IMG/VR virus record: IMGVR_UViG_3300025083_000055
Coordinates: 1-51,102 of that record
Strand: one strand, 5' to 3'
Length of the DNA: 51,102 nucleotides
From: a virus
Shown here: piece after piece, positions 1 to 4,984 of the stretch
How positions within the stretch are numbered: the stretch's first letter is position 1
Layout: each line of letters starts with the position of its first letter
Program-made: the position numbers and the translations under genes
Notes under the pieces: model-generated
Seen by the model: the letters and a program-made list of their open reading frames with translations, nothing else
Databases searched by the model: none
What the model was told of the DNA's origin: nothing

Positions 1-231
1 CTAATGTACTATCTTTAGTAAATCCCCAGTTCTGTATCTTGTACCTACCGGTAGCCCAGCAGCTATAGCAGCAGCATTATCTGCATGCTCTGACACTGTT
101 TGAGTGTTTATGTAAGTAGTTATGTTCTGTATTGCGAAGTTCTTTGTCGTTACATTGTTTTCGTCAGTACCCAGTAGCTTGTCTGTTGAAGCTATAGTAC
201 CGTCTAATGGATATGTAGATATTCTTGCCAT
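1..231 (-). CDS. Small phage structural protein (76 aa), probable tail/virion accessory
   Basis: The protein opens with MARISTYPLDGTIASTDKL and ends with GLPVGTRYRTGDLLKIVH. Both ends match a layout I recognise in phage virion/fiber-associated proteins, where an 'ISTYPLD' N-terminus precedes a Thr/Asn-rich linker and an 'AGLPVGTxYRTGDxLKxVH' tail. The stop codon (TAG on the minus strand) is exactly at base 1, so the gene is complete. It follows the 81-aa gene at 233-478 by one base and is presumably co-transcribed with it from the divergent control region. The precise virion role is unknown. The assignment rests on recalled family resemblance, not a search. Confidence 0.6.
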   Translation of the reverse strand: MARISTYPLDGTIASTDKLLGTDENNVTTKNFAIQNITTYINTQTVSEHADNAAAIAAGLPVGTRYRTGDLLKIVH

Positions 232-232
232 G

Positions 233-478
233 TTATTTAGTTGTGTAGTTGTTGTTAGATTCCTTCTTTGTACCTAAACCATCGTTACCTCTGTTCTGTT
301 TAGGGGATTCCCATCTTTGATCTTTGTGATCATAGTCTTTATTCTTAGCTTTAGATGGATTCGCTCTTGCTTCTCTCTCTGCATGCGCTTTCTTCGCCTT
401 TCTAGCAGGCGTCATTGCATAAGCCTTATCTCTAGCGGCCTTGTCTCTTCGAGCAGTAGCGGAAAGTTTCTGGGTCAT
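233..478 (-). CDS. Small basic conserved phage protein (81 aa)
   Basis: Highly charged and Lys/Arg/Ala-rich, with a KLSATARRDKAARDKAYAM start, then an AMTPARKAKKAHAE helix and a KDYDHKDQRWESPKQNRGND tail. It is predicted soluble, helical and without a membrane segment. I recognise this composition and the 'TPARKAKKA ... DHxDxRxES ... NRGNDGxGTKKE' pattern from small proteins in late operons of marine Bacteroidetes phages, but no function is established to my knowledge. It is the first leftward gene after the divergent control region and is one base from the gene at 1-231. An AATACGTAAT element lies just upstream on its strand (488-497). Confidence 0.6.
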   Translation of the reverse strand: MTQKLSATARRDKAARDKAYAMTPARKAKKAHAEREARANPSKAKNKDYDHKDQRWESPKQNRGNDGLGTKKESNNNYTTK

Positions 479-845
479 ACGAGTATGATTACGTATTTAA
501 ATAAGTACTTAAAAGTGTGACAATAGGGTACTACTATTTATATATAACTACCTACTGTCTCAAAAAAAAATCATTACAAATATGGAGGTATAGGGTTGCT
601 TTTACCGTATTTACCCCGTATCCTATATGGGAAACAGTTTTTATTTACCCAGCCCCCCTACTCATTTAGGTTTTACGTTGTATATATGTCTGCAACCGAT
701 CAACTACATGCTATCCATCACTGGTAACTAATATATTTTCCTGTAAATGTTTTACCTTTTTTACTGTACATACTGCATCACGTATAGCATTACCCTAATC
801 ACCGTACCAAACCAGTTCAGTATATGAAGTAAGTGACTGATCGTC

Positions 846-895
846 ATGACACTATGACATATGACGTGTTGTCTTGTTGTATGACACAATGACAC
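846..895 (+). repeat. Iteron-like cluster of five ATGAC(A)(C) repeats
   Basis: ATGACAC occurs at 846-852, 881-887 and 889-895. The related ATGACA and ATGAC occur at 854-859 and 861-865. Start-to-start spacing within each group is 8, 7 and 8 bp, and the two groups are 20 bp apart. Short, closely spaced direct repeats in a divergent control region suggest protein binding, as operator or origin iterons. No binding protein can be assigned. Confidence 0.5.
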
Positions 896-955
896 TCGCT
901 ATAATACCTACAACTATTTTTCTACTACTAAACAATAGTACTACTTTACAAACCT

Positions 956-984
956 AATACGATTGGTATACGATAATATATATG
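956..984 (+). promoter_or_regulatory. Bipartite early promoter-like element, copy 1
   Basis: An upstream box TACGAT and a downstream box ACGATAATATATAT share a CGA exactly 11 bp apart (C960 and C971). The 9-mer CGATAATAT recurs in seven more places, always just before, or in one case over, a small rightward gene start. The downstream box contains GATAAT/TATAAT-like sequence and probably is the -10 region. It precedes the gene at 1009. Confidence 0.7.
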
Positions 985-1008
985 TAACAAACAAATACTA
1001 ATAATACT

Positions 1009-1233
1009 ATGTTAAGAACTTTACCACTTATTAAAAATGTAATCAACAAAGAAATTACAAAACTAAATGAAAAGCCAGAATATTGGGGAACTATTGAAAA
1101 TATAGAAAATGAAAATGAAATCTTCAATTACTTTCTAACTTATGAAATAGTAAATCAAGAATGGTTTGACGAAAGATTAAAGTACACAAACACTGAATTG
1201 TTAAGTGAATTACTAAACAAAATTACAAACTAA
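1009..1233 (+). CDS. Hypothetical early protein (74 aa)
   Basis: Not recognised. It is a small, charged, mainly helical protein (LIKNVINKEITKLNEKPEYW near the start) with no cysteine cluster or membrane segment. It is the first rightward gene, about 25 bp after promoter-like copy 1, and starts after an 'aataatact' leader without a Shine-Dalgarno sequence. Position suggests an early, host-directed accessory function, which is inference. Confidence 0.6.
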   Translation: MLRTLPLIKNVINKEITKLNEKPEYWGTIENIENENEIFNYFLTYEIVNQEWFDERLKYTNTELLSELLNKITN

Positions 1234-1261
1234 ACACGAAGAGTAAACGATAATATAAATG
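1233..1261 (+). promoter_or_regulatory. Bipartite early promoter-like element, copy 2
   Basis: Box CACGAA and box ACGATAATATAAAT, with the two CGA cores 11 bp apart (C1237, C1248). It lies at the stop codon of the 1009 gene and about 20 bp before the start at 1280. Confidence 0.7.
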
Positions 1262-1279
1262 TAAATAAATAAATATAAT

Positions 1280-1591
1280 ATGAGTAATAAAGAATTATTA
1301 GCGAAAGCTATCAGTAAATTAAGCACTGAAGAATTAAGTGCAATCTATCCACCAATCGAAAGAAAAAACTTTGTAGTAAGAAAGTCTTGGCTCGGTAGAA
1401 ATCAAATCATCTCTTTCACTAACAAGAAAGGTGTTAAAAGAACTTACAACCACGACGAAGTTCTAAAAGTAATGTTACCTAAGTTATCTATAATGCCTTG
1501 CTGGATTAAGAGACAATACTGGTCACAGTCAACCGATATGCCTAAAAACACTAGACATTTAATCCTAGACAGAAATCCAGTTACAGATTAA
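1280..1591 (+). CDS. Hypothetical early protein (103 aa)
   Basis: Not recognised. The start MSNKELLAKAISKLSTEELS is a charged helix. The middle (KKGVKRTYNHDEVLKVMLPK) is basic, and the C-terminal part has several Trp/Arg residues (MPCWIKRQYWSQSTDMPKN). It has no signal peptide and no zinc-binding cluster. It lies between promoter-like copies 2 and 3, so it appears to be its own transcription unit. The start is preceded by 'aataaatataat', the usual A/T leader here. Confidence 0.6.
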   Translation: MSNKELLAKAISKLSTEELSAIYPPIERKNFVVRKSWLGRNQIISFTNKKGVKRTYNHDEVLKVMLPKLSIMPCWIKRQYWSQSTDMPKNTRHLILDRNPVTD

Positions 1592-1619
1592 ATACGATCG
1601 GTAAACGATAATATAAATG
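1591..1619 (+). promoter_or_regulatory. Bipartite early promoter-like element, copy 3
   Basis: Boxes TACGATCGG and ACGATAATATAAAT with CGA cores 11 bp apart (C1595, C1606). Unlike the other copies it is followed by a leader of about 110 nt, which contains a tRNA-like minihelix (1673-1716) before the next start at 1728. Confidence 0.7.
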
Positions 1620-1672
1620 TAACAACTTTAAGTTCCACTTGTTTCTATAAGTATAAAAATGCGAACAAGTAA

Positions 1673-1716
1673 TGACATAACGGTTAATGTGAGTTCGATT
1701 CTCACTATGTCAACTA
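1673..1716 (+). ncRNA. tRNA-like minihelix (acceptor stem plus T arm only)
   Basis: TGACATA (1673-1679) pairs perfectly with TATGTCA (1706-1712). Enclosed are a 9-nt linker and a perfect T arm: GTGAG (1689-1693), consensus loop TTCGATT (1694-1700) and CTCAC (1701-1705). A discriminator-like A1713 and CTA (1714-1716) follow, close to a CCA tail. There is no D arm or anticodon arm. An ACTTGT/ACAAGT stem (1637-1642 with 1665-1670) lies immediately upstream. It sits in the leader of the gene at 1728 and could be a tRNA remnant, an RNA-processing signal or a mimic of the tRNA top half. Confidence 0.55.
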
Positions 1717-1727
1717 AAATTAATAAT

Positions 1728-1862
1728 ATGATATATACTTTAACCTGCCCTAACGGCAAAGAAATCGACATGACGCACTACATTGGTAAACAAATGGAAG
1801 GTGAAATAACTAGACAAGATGTCTTAGATAGAATAGAATTTTATAAATCAACAAATAAATAA
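1728..1862 (+). CDS. Hypothetical early protein (44 aa)
   Basis: Not recognised. The reading frame is open back to 1659, but I chose the ATG at 1728 because the longer version would translate through the tRNA-like minihelix and because 'aattaataat' before 1728 matches the leader of neighbouring genes. The protein runs MIYTLTCPNGKEIDMTHYIG and then a helical, charged C-terminus. No motif allows a function. It is followed one base later by the small membrane protein gene at 1864. Confidence 0.5.
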   Translation: MIYTLTCPNGKEIDMTHYIGKQMEGEITRQDVLDRIEFYKSTNK

Positions 1863-1863
1863 T

Positions 1864-2013
1864 ATGAGAAAATTTCACCATCATCCAGTAATCAATATAG
1901 TAATAGGCGTGATCGCTTATGCTCAAGTAACTCTAGTAATCCTTGGTTCAATATCATTAATAATAAATATGATACAAAACGGTGCTCCAACAAGCTTCGG
2001 AATCTATGGGTAA
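1864..2013 (+). CDS. Small membrane protein (49 aa)
   Basis: The 49-residue product begins MRKFHHHPVINIVIGVIAYA and has one strongly hydrophobic stretch of about 30 residues (roughly 9-38), followed by a short polar tail ending SFGIYG. A single transmembrane helix with a basic/His-rich N-terminus is the only supported prediction. It starts one base after the previous stop, so it is co-expressed with the 44-aa gene. Small early phage membrane proteins can alter host envelope functions, but nothing here shows a specific role. Confidence 0.5.
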   Translation: MRKFHHHPVINIVIGVIAYAQVTLVILGSISLIINMIQNGAPTSFGIYG

Positions 2014-2022
2014 CACAAAACA

Positions 2023-2051
2023 AATACGAATAATTAACGATAATATAATAA
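2023..2051 (+). promoter_or_regulatory. Bipartite early promoter-like element, copy 4
   Basis: Boxes TACGAATAA and ACGATAATATAATA with CGA cores 11 bp apart (C2027, C2038). The downstream box ends only about 12 bp before the start at 2064, implying a very short leader. Confidence 0.7.
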
Positions 2052-2063
2052 ATAAATAATACT

Positions 2064-2183
2064 ATGGCTCACATGAATACATATCTGCTTAAAATAAGCT
2101 ACAGAAAATACGGTAAGTGCTACAGCAAACTTACTTCAGAAGAAAAATCAACCGTTTTAGACATATACTATGACTTCTACTAA
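2064..2183 (+). CDS. Hypothetical early protein (39 aa)
   Basis: Not recognised. The 39-aa product (MAHMNTYLLKISYRKYGKCY and a charged helical tail) is rich in Tyr and Lys. Support comes from its position: it starts about 12 bp after promoter-like copy 4, has the usual 'aataaataatact' leader, and overlaps the next gene (start 2170) by 14 bp, as translationally coupled phage genes often do. It is short enough that chance cannot be excluded. Confidence 0.45.
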   Translation: MAHMNTYLLKISYRKYGKCYSKLTSEEKSTVLDIYYDFY

Positions 2184-2382
2184 GTTCAACGACTATCCTC
2201 AAGACCAAATCGACGCTAAATTAAAGCAAGTCGAAGCGTTCGAAGCAAAGTACGGTACTAACAATACAGTAAGTAAAGCTTGGCGTAAATGGTGTACCGA
2301 TCACGAATATCGCAGACGAGAGTGGCAATTCAGACAAAGTGTCGCTGCCAGTATACAACCAAATGTCGATTATACAAAGTAA
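2170..2382 (+). CDS. Hypothetical early protein (70 aa)
   Basis: Not recognised. It is a charged, helical, Lys/Arg/Gln-rich protein with several Trp residues (KAWRKWCTDHEYRRREWQFR in the middle). It has no membrane segment and no zinc-binding pattern; a single Cys is present. It overlaps the end of the 39-aa gene and ends at promoter-like copy 5. A nucleic-acid or host-protein binding role would fit the basic aromatic centre but is not demonstrated. Confidence 0.6.
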   Translation: MTSTKFNDYPQDQIDAKLKQVEAFEAKYGTNNTVSKAWRKWCTDHEYRRREWQFRQSVAASIQPNVDYTK

Positions 2383-2410
2383 ATACGAATAACTAACGAT
2401 AATATAATAA
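2382..2410 (+). promoter_or_regulatory. Bipartite early promoter-like element, copy 5
   Basis: Boxes TACGAATAA and ACGATAATATAATA with CGA cores 11 bp apart (C2386, C2397), almost identical to copy 4. The next start codon (2418) is only about 7 bp beyond the downstream box, so the transcript would be nearly leaderless. Confidence 0.7.
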
Positions 2411-2417
2411 ACAATAT

Positions 2418-2600
2418 ATGAATAAACTTAAAAAACTTCACGAAAAAAAATTAAAACTAAACGATATTACCTACAAACCATATAATCTTGGTAATCTACC
2501 ACCAACATTTGCATTCAAATACAATGACAAAGACGGTAGCGATCAAATCGGTATATCTGAATGGTTTAACTACAAAGGTTTAACATATATAAAAGCGTAA
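2418..2600 (+). CDS. Hypothetical early protein (60 aa)
   Basis: Not recognised. It has a Lys-rich helical N-terminus (MNKLKKLHEKKLKLNDITYK) and a beta-like, aromatic C-terminal half containing YNDKDGSDQIGISEWFNYKG. It has no cysteines and no membrane segment. It lies directly behind promoter-like copy 5 and two bases before the 2603 gene, with which it is presumably co-transcribed. Confidence 0.6.
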   Translation: MNKLKKLHEKKLKLNDITYKPYNLGNLPPTFAFKYNDKDGSDQIGISEWFNYKGLTYIKA

Positions 2601-2602
2601 CT

Positions 2603-2800
2603 ATGAGTAAAATGAAAGAAATCGACGAGGTAGCACAAGGTATTGCTGACGTCACTAAAGAATTAATGTATGACAGTATTCACTGGCAAATAGCAGAGTT
2701 TCACGTTGAAGGTGATTCTTATAACGAACTACATGCACATGTAATGTATTTAGCGATTAAAAAAATGTATGAAGAAATCGAAAAAGAAACGAAAGTTTAG
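2603..2800 (+). CDS. Hypothetical early protein (65 aa)
   Basis: Not recognised. It is an acidic helical protein (KMKEIDEVAQGIADVTKELM, then IHWQIAEFHVEGDSYNELHA and an acidic Glu/Lys tail). It is soluble, with no cysteine. Its last 32 bases overlap a possible 43-aa gene in another frame that starts at 2769. The start two bases after the previous stop suggests translational coupling. Confidence 0.55.
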   Translation: MSKMKEIDEVAQGIADVTKELMYDSIHWQIAEFHVEGDSYNELHAHVMYLAIKKMYEEIEKETKV

Positions 2801-2900
2801 TCATCACAAGATTAAACTAATGGAAATCGAGGCGATAGAGCGAGAGTATTGGACTAGATATAATTCCGAGATACCAAAGTGGCAACAAGATATGTATTAA
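2769..2900 (+). CDS. Possible overlapping small basic protein (43 aa)
   Basis: An ATG inside the end of the 2603 gene opens a frame giving MKKSKKKRKFSHHKIKLMEI, then a helix rich in Glu, Trp and Tyr ending WQQDMY. The extremely basic N-terminus followed by an acidic helix resembles many small phage DNA- or protein-binding proteins. An internal ATG at 2820 could give a 26-aa version. Without this gene about 150 bp would be empty in an otherwise tightly packed region. The evidence is moderate at best. Confidence 0.4.
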   Translation: MKKSKKKRKFSHHKIKLMEIEAIEREYWTRYNSEIPKWQQDMY

Positions 2901-2910
2901 ATACAAAACA

Positions 2911-2939
2911 AATACGAATACATATCGATAATATAAATG
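2911..2939 (+). promoter_or_regulatory. Bipartite early promoter-like element, copy 6
   Basis: Boxes TACGAATAC and TCGATAATATAAAT with CGA cores 11 bp apart (C2915, C2926). It precedes the zinc-ribbon gene (start 2959) and probably also drives the structured noncoding stretch and tRNA gene downstream. Confidence 0.7.
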
Positions 2940-2958
2940 TAATAATAAAATAAGTAAT

Positions 2959-3147
2959 ATGTATTGTAAATGCGGCGAAAAAGTACACCCAATAAGACTA
3001 GGTTATGGATATAAAACTTGTGTTCCTTGTAGCACAACCGAAAGCCACAGTTATGTACCAATCATCGCTAACAAGCAAGTACTTGAAATACAAATAGTTA
3101 GCCAAGAAGTTAGCGCATCTGTGCACAGAGCTTGGCGACGCAAGTAG
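2959..3147 (+). CDS. Small zinc-ribbon protein (62 aa)
   Basis: The N-terminal half has a CxC knuckle (MYCKCGEKVHP, Cys3 and Cys5) and a CxxC knuckle (YKTCVPCSTTE, around residues 21-24), forming a probable zinc ribbon. The C-terminal half is beta-like and ends with a basic helix (ASVHRAWRRK). I recognise the 'CKCG..HP.R...GYKTC..CST' arrangement from small proteins in marine phages. No activity is known to me. Zinc ribbons of this size usually bind nucleic acid or protein. Its stop codon lies within the first stem of the structured noncoding stretch. Confidence 0.65.
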   Translation: MYCKCGEKVHPIRLGYGYKTCVPCSTTESHSYVPIIANKQVLEIQIVSQEVSASVHRAWRRK

Positions 3148-3299
3148 CTAGACGAGTAAGTTAATTAGGTCGGACGGGTGAGGGATCGTTATGAACTCCG
3201 CGAGACACATAACTGAATTGCTAGCTACTATTGGGAGTGATAAGGTAAGCTAAGAAATAGGAGACGATATATGTATGTGGTGTCGAAGATTTGATCACT
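3143..3299 (+). other. Structured noncoding stretch with nested stem-loops
   Basis: No coding sequence is supported here. A 9-bp perfect stem (3143-3151 with 3221-3229; core GTAGCTAG/CTAGCTAC) encloses 69 nt, which contain an inner 6-bp stem GTTATG/CATAAC (3188-3193 with 3208-3213). A second closed unit follows, AGTGAT/ATCACT (3236-3241 with 3294-3299), then the palindrome GTACGTAC (3301-3308). The closed units are 87 and 64 nt, roughly tRNA-sized, and run straight into tRNA-like and tRNA elements. Neither has a T-loop consensus, so I do not call them tRNAs. Confidence 0.4.
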
Positions 3300-3308
3300 G
3301 GTACGTAC

Positions 3309-3373
3309 GGAAGTGTATTACATATTACGTCACACTAACTTAAACGGCGGTTCGATTCCGCCCACTTCCACTA
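3309..3373 (+). ncRNA. tRNA-like element lacking a recognisable D arm
   Basis: A perfect 7-bp acceptor stem, GGAAGTG (3309-3315) with CACTTCC (3363-3369), encloses a perfect T arm: GGCGG (3346-3350), loop TTCGATT (3351-3357), CCGCC (3358-3362). A discriminator-like A3370 and CTA follow. Only 30 nt separate acceptor and T arm, too short for D plus anticodon arms. The best anticodon-arm candidate (3326-3342) has a mismatch and no U33. Either a decayed or D-armless tRNA or a dedicated tRNA mimic. It shares the 'A-CTA' tail with the minihelix at 1673. Confidence 0.55.
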
Positions 3374-3375
3374 AC

Positions 3376-3461
3376 AGAGGGGTGGCAGATATGCAGAGAT
3401 ATACTTGTCCAACAAACAACGGCGGGTTTACGTAAACGAAGTACTTCGTGGGCACACCTCT
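3376..3461 (+). other. Hairpin-closed noncoding unit with two overlapping palindromes
   Basis: AGAGGGGTG (3376-3384) pairs with CACACCTCT (3453-3461) with one mismatch, closing an 86-nt unit between the tRNA-like element and the tRNA. Inside are two perfect palindromes sharing two bases, GTTTACGTAAAC (3426-3437) and ACGAAGTACTTCGT (3436-3449), plus a TTGT/ACAA stem with a 7-nt loop. The size resembles a class II tRNA, but there is no TTCGA T-loop. It could be an RNA structure or a protein-binding DNA site. Confidence 0.4.
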
Positions 3462-3471
3462 CTTAATATAT

Positions 3472-3547
3472 TGCGCGGTGGAGAAGATGGTTATCTCGCG
3501 AGTCTCATAAACTCGAGGTCGAAGGTTCGAATCCTTCCTGCGCACCA
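3472..3547 (+). tRNA. tRNA-Met (anticodon CAT), CCA encoded
   Basis: The cloverleaf is clear. D stem GAGA/TCTC with a GG-containing loop; anticodon stem CGAGT/ACTCG with loop CTCATAA (T33, anticodon CAT at 34-36, A37); 5-nt variable loop; T stem GAAGG/CCTTC with loop TTCGAAT; and CCA (3545-3547). The acceptor pairs GCGCGG with CTGCGC (one G-T). If CCA is the mature end, A3544 is the discriminator and the stem has only 6 bp; pairing T3472 with A3544 gives 7 bp but no discriminator. The anticodon stem lacks the three G-C pairs of initiators, so elongator Met or lysidine-modified Ile is more likely. Confidence 0.85.
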
Positions 3548-3559
3548 AAATTAAATAAT

Positions 3560-3820
3560 ATGAGTGATAAAAAATGTAATGGGTGGTCAAATTATGCCAC
3601 TTGGAAAATTAATAGTGAAATAGTATCAGACGGTGATTGGGAATTCCCAGTAACTTATGACTTTATTGAGGAGTATGTAGAGCATGTCGTATTCGATCAT
3701 TGCGGTGACATGGGTCTTATGGAAAGTTACGCAAGATCTTTCATTGCTCAAGTTGATTTTAGAGAATTAGCAGAGCATATAAATAAAGATTTAGAAATAC
3801 AACAACAATACGACAAGTAA
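3560..3820 (+). CDS. Early protein (86 aa), 'GWxNYATW' family (DUF7249-like)
   Basis: The N-terminal KKCNGWSNYATWKINSEIV matches a pattern I recognise in a widespread small phage protein family of unknown function (GWTNYxTW followed by acidic helices). The rest is acidic and helical, with conserved-looking Tyr, Asp and His residues. It starts 12 bp after the tRNA CCA end, so tRNA processing would generate its mRNA 5' end. It ends inside promoter-like copy 7. The family name is from memory. Confidence 0.6.
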   Translation: MSDKKCNGWSNYATWKINSEIVSDGDWEFPVTYDFIEEYVEHVVFDHCGDMGLMESYARSFIAQVDFRELAEHINKDLEIQQQYDK

Positions 3821-3835
3821 ACGATAATATAATAA
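3807..3835 (+). promoter_or_regulatory. Bipartite early promoter-like element, copy 7
   Basis: Boxes TACGACAAG and ACGATAATATAATA with CGA cores 11 bp apart (C3811, C3822). The upstream box lies inside the last codons of the 3560 gene; the next start (3845) is about 10 bp beyond the downstream box. Confidence 0.7.
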
Positions 3836-3844
3836 ATTAATAAT

Positions 3845-4069
3845 ATGACTATATACGAAAACCTTAAACCAGAGTTACAATCAGAACTCGACTCATCAAG
3901 CGTGAAGTACAGTACCGCTATGAGATTAAAGTATGTTTTACTTTCTAAATCATACTGGTCAGACTTAACAGTTGACAACGTAAAAGATTTAATAACATAC
4001 ACCGGTCAATCTGGCGTACAAGTATCCGCATTCGGTTTTATGTACGGTGATTCATTCTTAAAATCATGA
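3845..4069 (+). CDS. Hypothetical early protein (74 aa)
   Basis: Not recognised. It begins MTIYENLKPELQSELDSSSV, helical and charged, and continues with a helix-turn-like middle and an aromatic C-terminus (SAFGFMYGDSFLKS). It has no cysteine and no membrane segment. It directly follows promoter-like copy 7 and overlaps the next gene by four bases (ATGA), so the 3845, 4066 and 4278 genes look like one translationally coupled operon. Confidence 0.6.
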   Translation: MTIYENLKPELQSELDSSSVKYSTAMRLKYVLLSKSYWSDLTVDNVKDLITYTGQSGVQVSAFGFMYGDSFLKS

Positions 4070-4281
4070 GCGACTCTGTAACTAAATGGCACGAACTAAA
4101 CGAAGAAGGTTGGTGGACTAAAACACCCAATGTTCGTGTCAAAATCGACGAAAAAATAGCATTAGAATTAGCTGATGAAAAACTAAAAGAAATCAAATGG
4201 CTAATAGAAGAATACCATTACAATATGGATGCCACTGATCTTGTACATAAAATAAACGAAGTAATAAATAAAATAAAATGA
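4066..4281 (+). CDS. Hypothetical early protein (71 aa)
   Basis: Not recognised. The N-terminus is aromatic (KWHELNEEGWWTKTPNVRVK) and the remainder is a long amphipathic helix ending in an Asn/Lys-rich tail. It is a soluble, mildly acidic protein. ATGA overlaps join it to both neighbours. Confidence 0.6.
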   Translation: MSDSVTKWHELNEEGWWTKTPNVRVKIDEKIALELADEKLKEIKWLIEEYHYNMDATDLVHKINEVINKIK

Positions 4282-4718
4282 GTAAAAAAATAACAGATGA
4301 ACTTATCGAAGAAAAAATGATAAGCTATGGCTTCGGCGAAGTTGAATCACACGACGAAGAACATATTAGAAAAATAGTACTTGACCATTACGAAACTGAA
4401 TTAACAGATCAGTGGCGTGAAAATTGTGACTATTATATATACGAAGAATCGACTGCTGACGGCTACAGCGTTTATATAACAACTCATGACACCAGAAACA
4501 TTTGTGTAAATGAAAATGTTAATTACTACGAAAGCGAATTGAGCGGACACCTTCAAGATGCTATACGTGATGGCGGTGTAATATACGTTGACGACTTATA
4601 TCAAGACTTTATTGATGATGCAGTTCAAGAATTATATATATATTTATGTGATCGCCACCACGAGCAAGCGCTTGACGAATTACAAGACGAAGGTTACAAA
4701 CTTGATACGGATGAATAA
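4278..4718 (+). CDS. Acidic hypothetical early protein (146 aa)
   Basis: Not recognised. It is strongly acidic, with dense Asp/Glu throughout and Tyr-rich stretches such as YYIYEESTADGYSVYITTHD in the middle. Such negative charge in a small early phage protein can reflect DNA mimicry, as in known anti-restriction proteins, but no specific family is visible and the suggestion is inference. Its 3' end contains promoter-like copy 8, so the next gene can be expressed separately. Confidence 0.6.
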   Translation: MSKKITDELIEEKMISYGFGEVESHDEEHIRKIVLDHYETELTDQWRENCDYYIYEESTADGYSVYITTHDTRNICVNENVNYYESELSGHLQDAIRDGGVIYVDDLYQDFIDDAVQELYIYLCDRHHEQALDELQDEGYKLDTDE

Positions 4719-4732
4719 CGATAATATGAATG
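4704..4732 (+). promoter_or_regulatory. Bipartite early promoter-like element, copy 8
   Basis: Boxes TACGGATGA and ACGATAATATGAAT with cores 11 bp apart (C4708, C4719). It is embedded in the end of the 4278 gene, and the ATG at 4726 lies within the downstream box. Transcription from here would be leaderless for that ATG or would miss it. Keeping the motif inside coding sequence argues that it is functional. Confidence 0.6.
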
Positions 4733-4983
4733 AACAAGAAATGAATTATATCGCAGATAGAATAGCCTCTAGACTCATCGCATTTATGGAAAATCAAGCT
4801 GTAAATGTTTATAGCAGTTCCACATTCGACGGTCCTGTTGACGAAGAGCAGCAATTATTAGCTGACCTAGCGAAAGCTATGACTGAACTAGACTATAACT
4901 TGCAACAAGAAGACTATTCTAAATGCGATAAATTAAAAAAGAAAATAATAAAAATAGAAAACCAATTAAATAAATTTAAATAA
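4726..4983 (+). CDS. Hypothetical early protein (85 aa)
   Basis: Not recognised. The frame is open further upstream, but that part is out of frame with the real 4278 gene and composed of low-complexity residues. The ATG at 4726 (or 4711) gives a sensible helical protein, MNEQEMNYIADRIASRLIAF onward, with a Lys-rich coiled-coil-like C-terminus. It ends two bases before the ligase start. Confidence 0.55.
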   Translation: MNEQEMNYIADRIASRLIAFMENQAVNVYSSSTFDGPVDEEQQLLADLAKAMTELDYNLQQEDYSKCDKLKKKIIKIENQLNKFK

Positions 4984-4984
4984 T

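Larger units (their letters stand above)
479..1008. other. Divergent intergenic control region (530 bp), no gene
   Basis: No convincing coding sequence exists between the leftward start at 478 and the rightward start at 1009. The stretch holds four TTTACC copies on the plus strand (601-606, 610-615, 644-649, 751-756), a run of nine A at about 562-570, a cluster of ATGAC repeats (846-895) and the first bipartite promoter-like element (956-984). It is the only place where the two transcription units diverge, so it is the best candidate for an early/late switch and possibly a replication origin. That role is inferred from position and repeats only. Confidence 0.6.

Noticed and set aside
1659-1727. 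N-terminal extension of the 1728 gene
   Set aside because: It would translate through the tRNA-like minihelix; the ATG at 1728 has the same A/T leader as neighbouring genes.
3143-3229. 87-nt stem-closed unit as a class II tRNA
   Set aside because: No TTCGA-type T loop, no plausible anticodon arm and no CCA; only the closing stem and size match.
3330-3590. 86-aa open frame on the minus strand
   Set aside because: It runs antisense through the tRNA-like element and the canonical tRNA-Met, and has no credible protein features.
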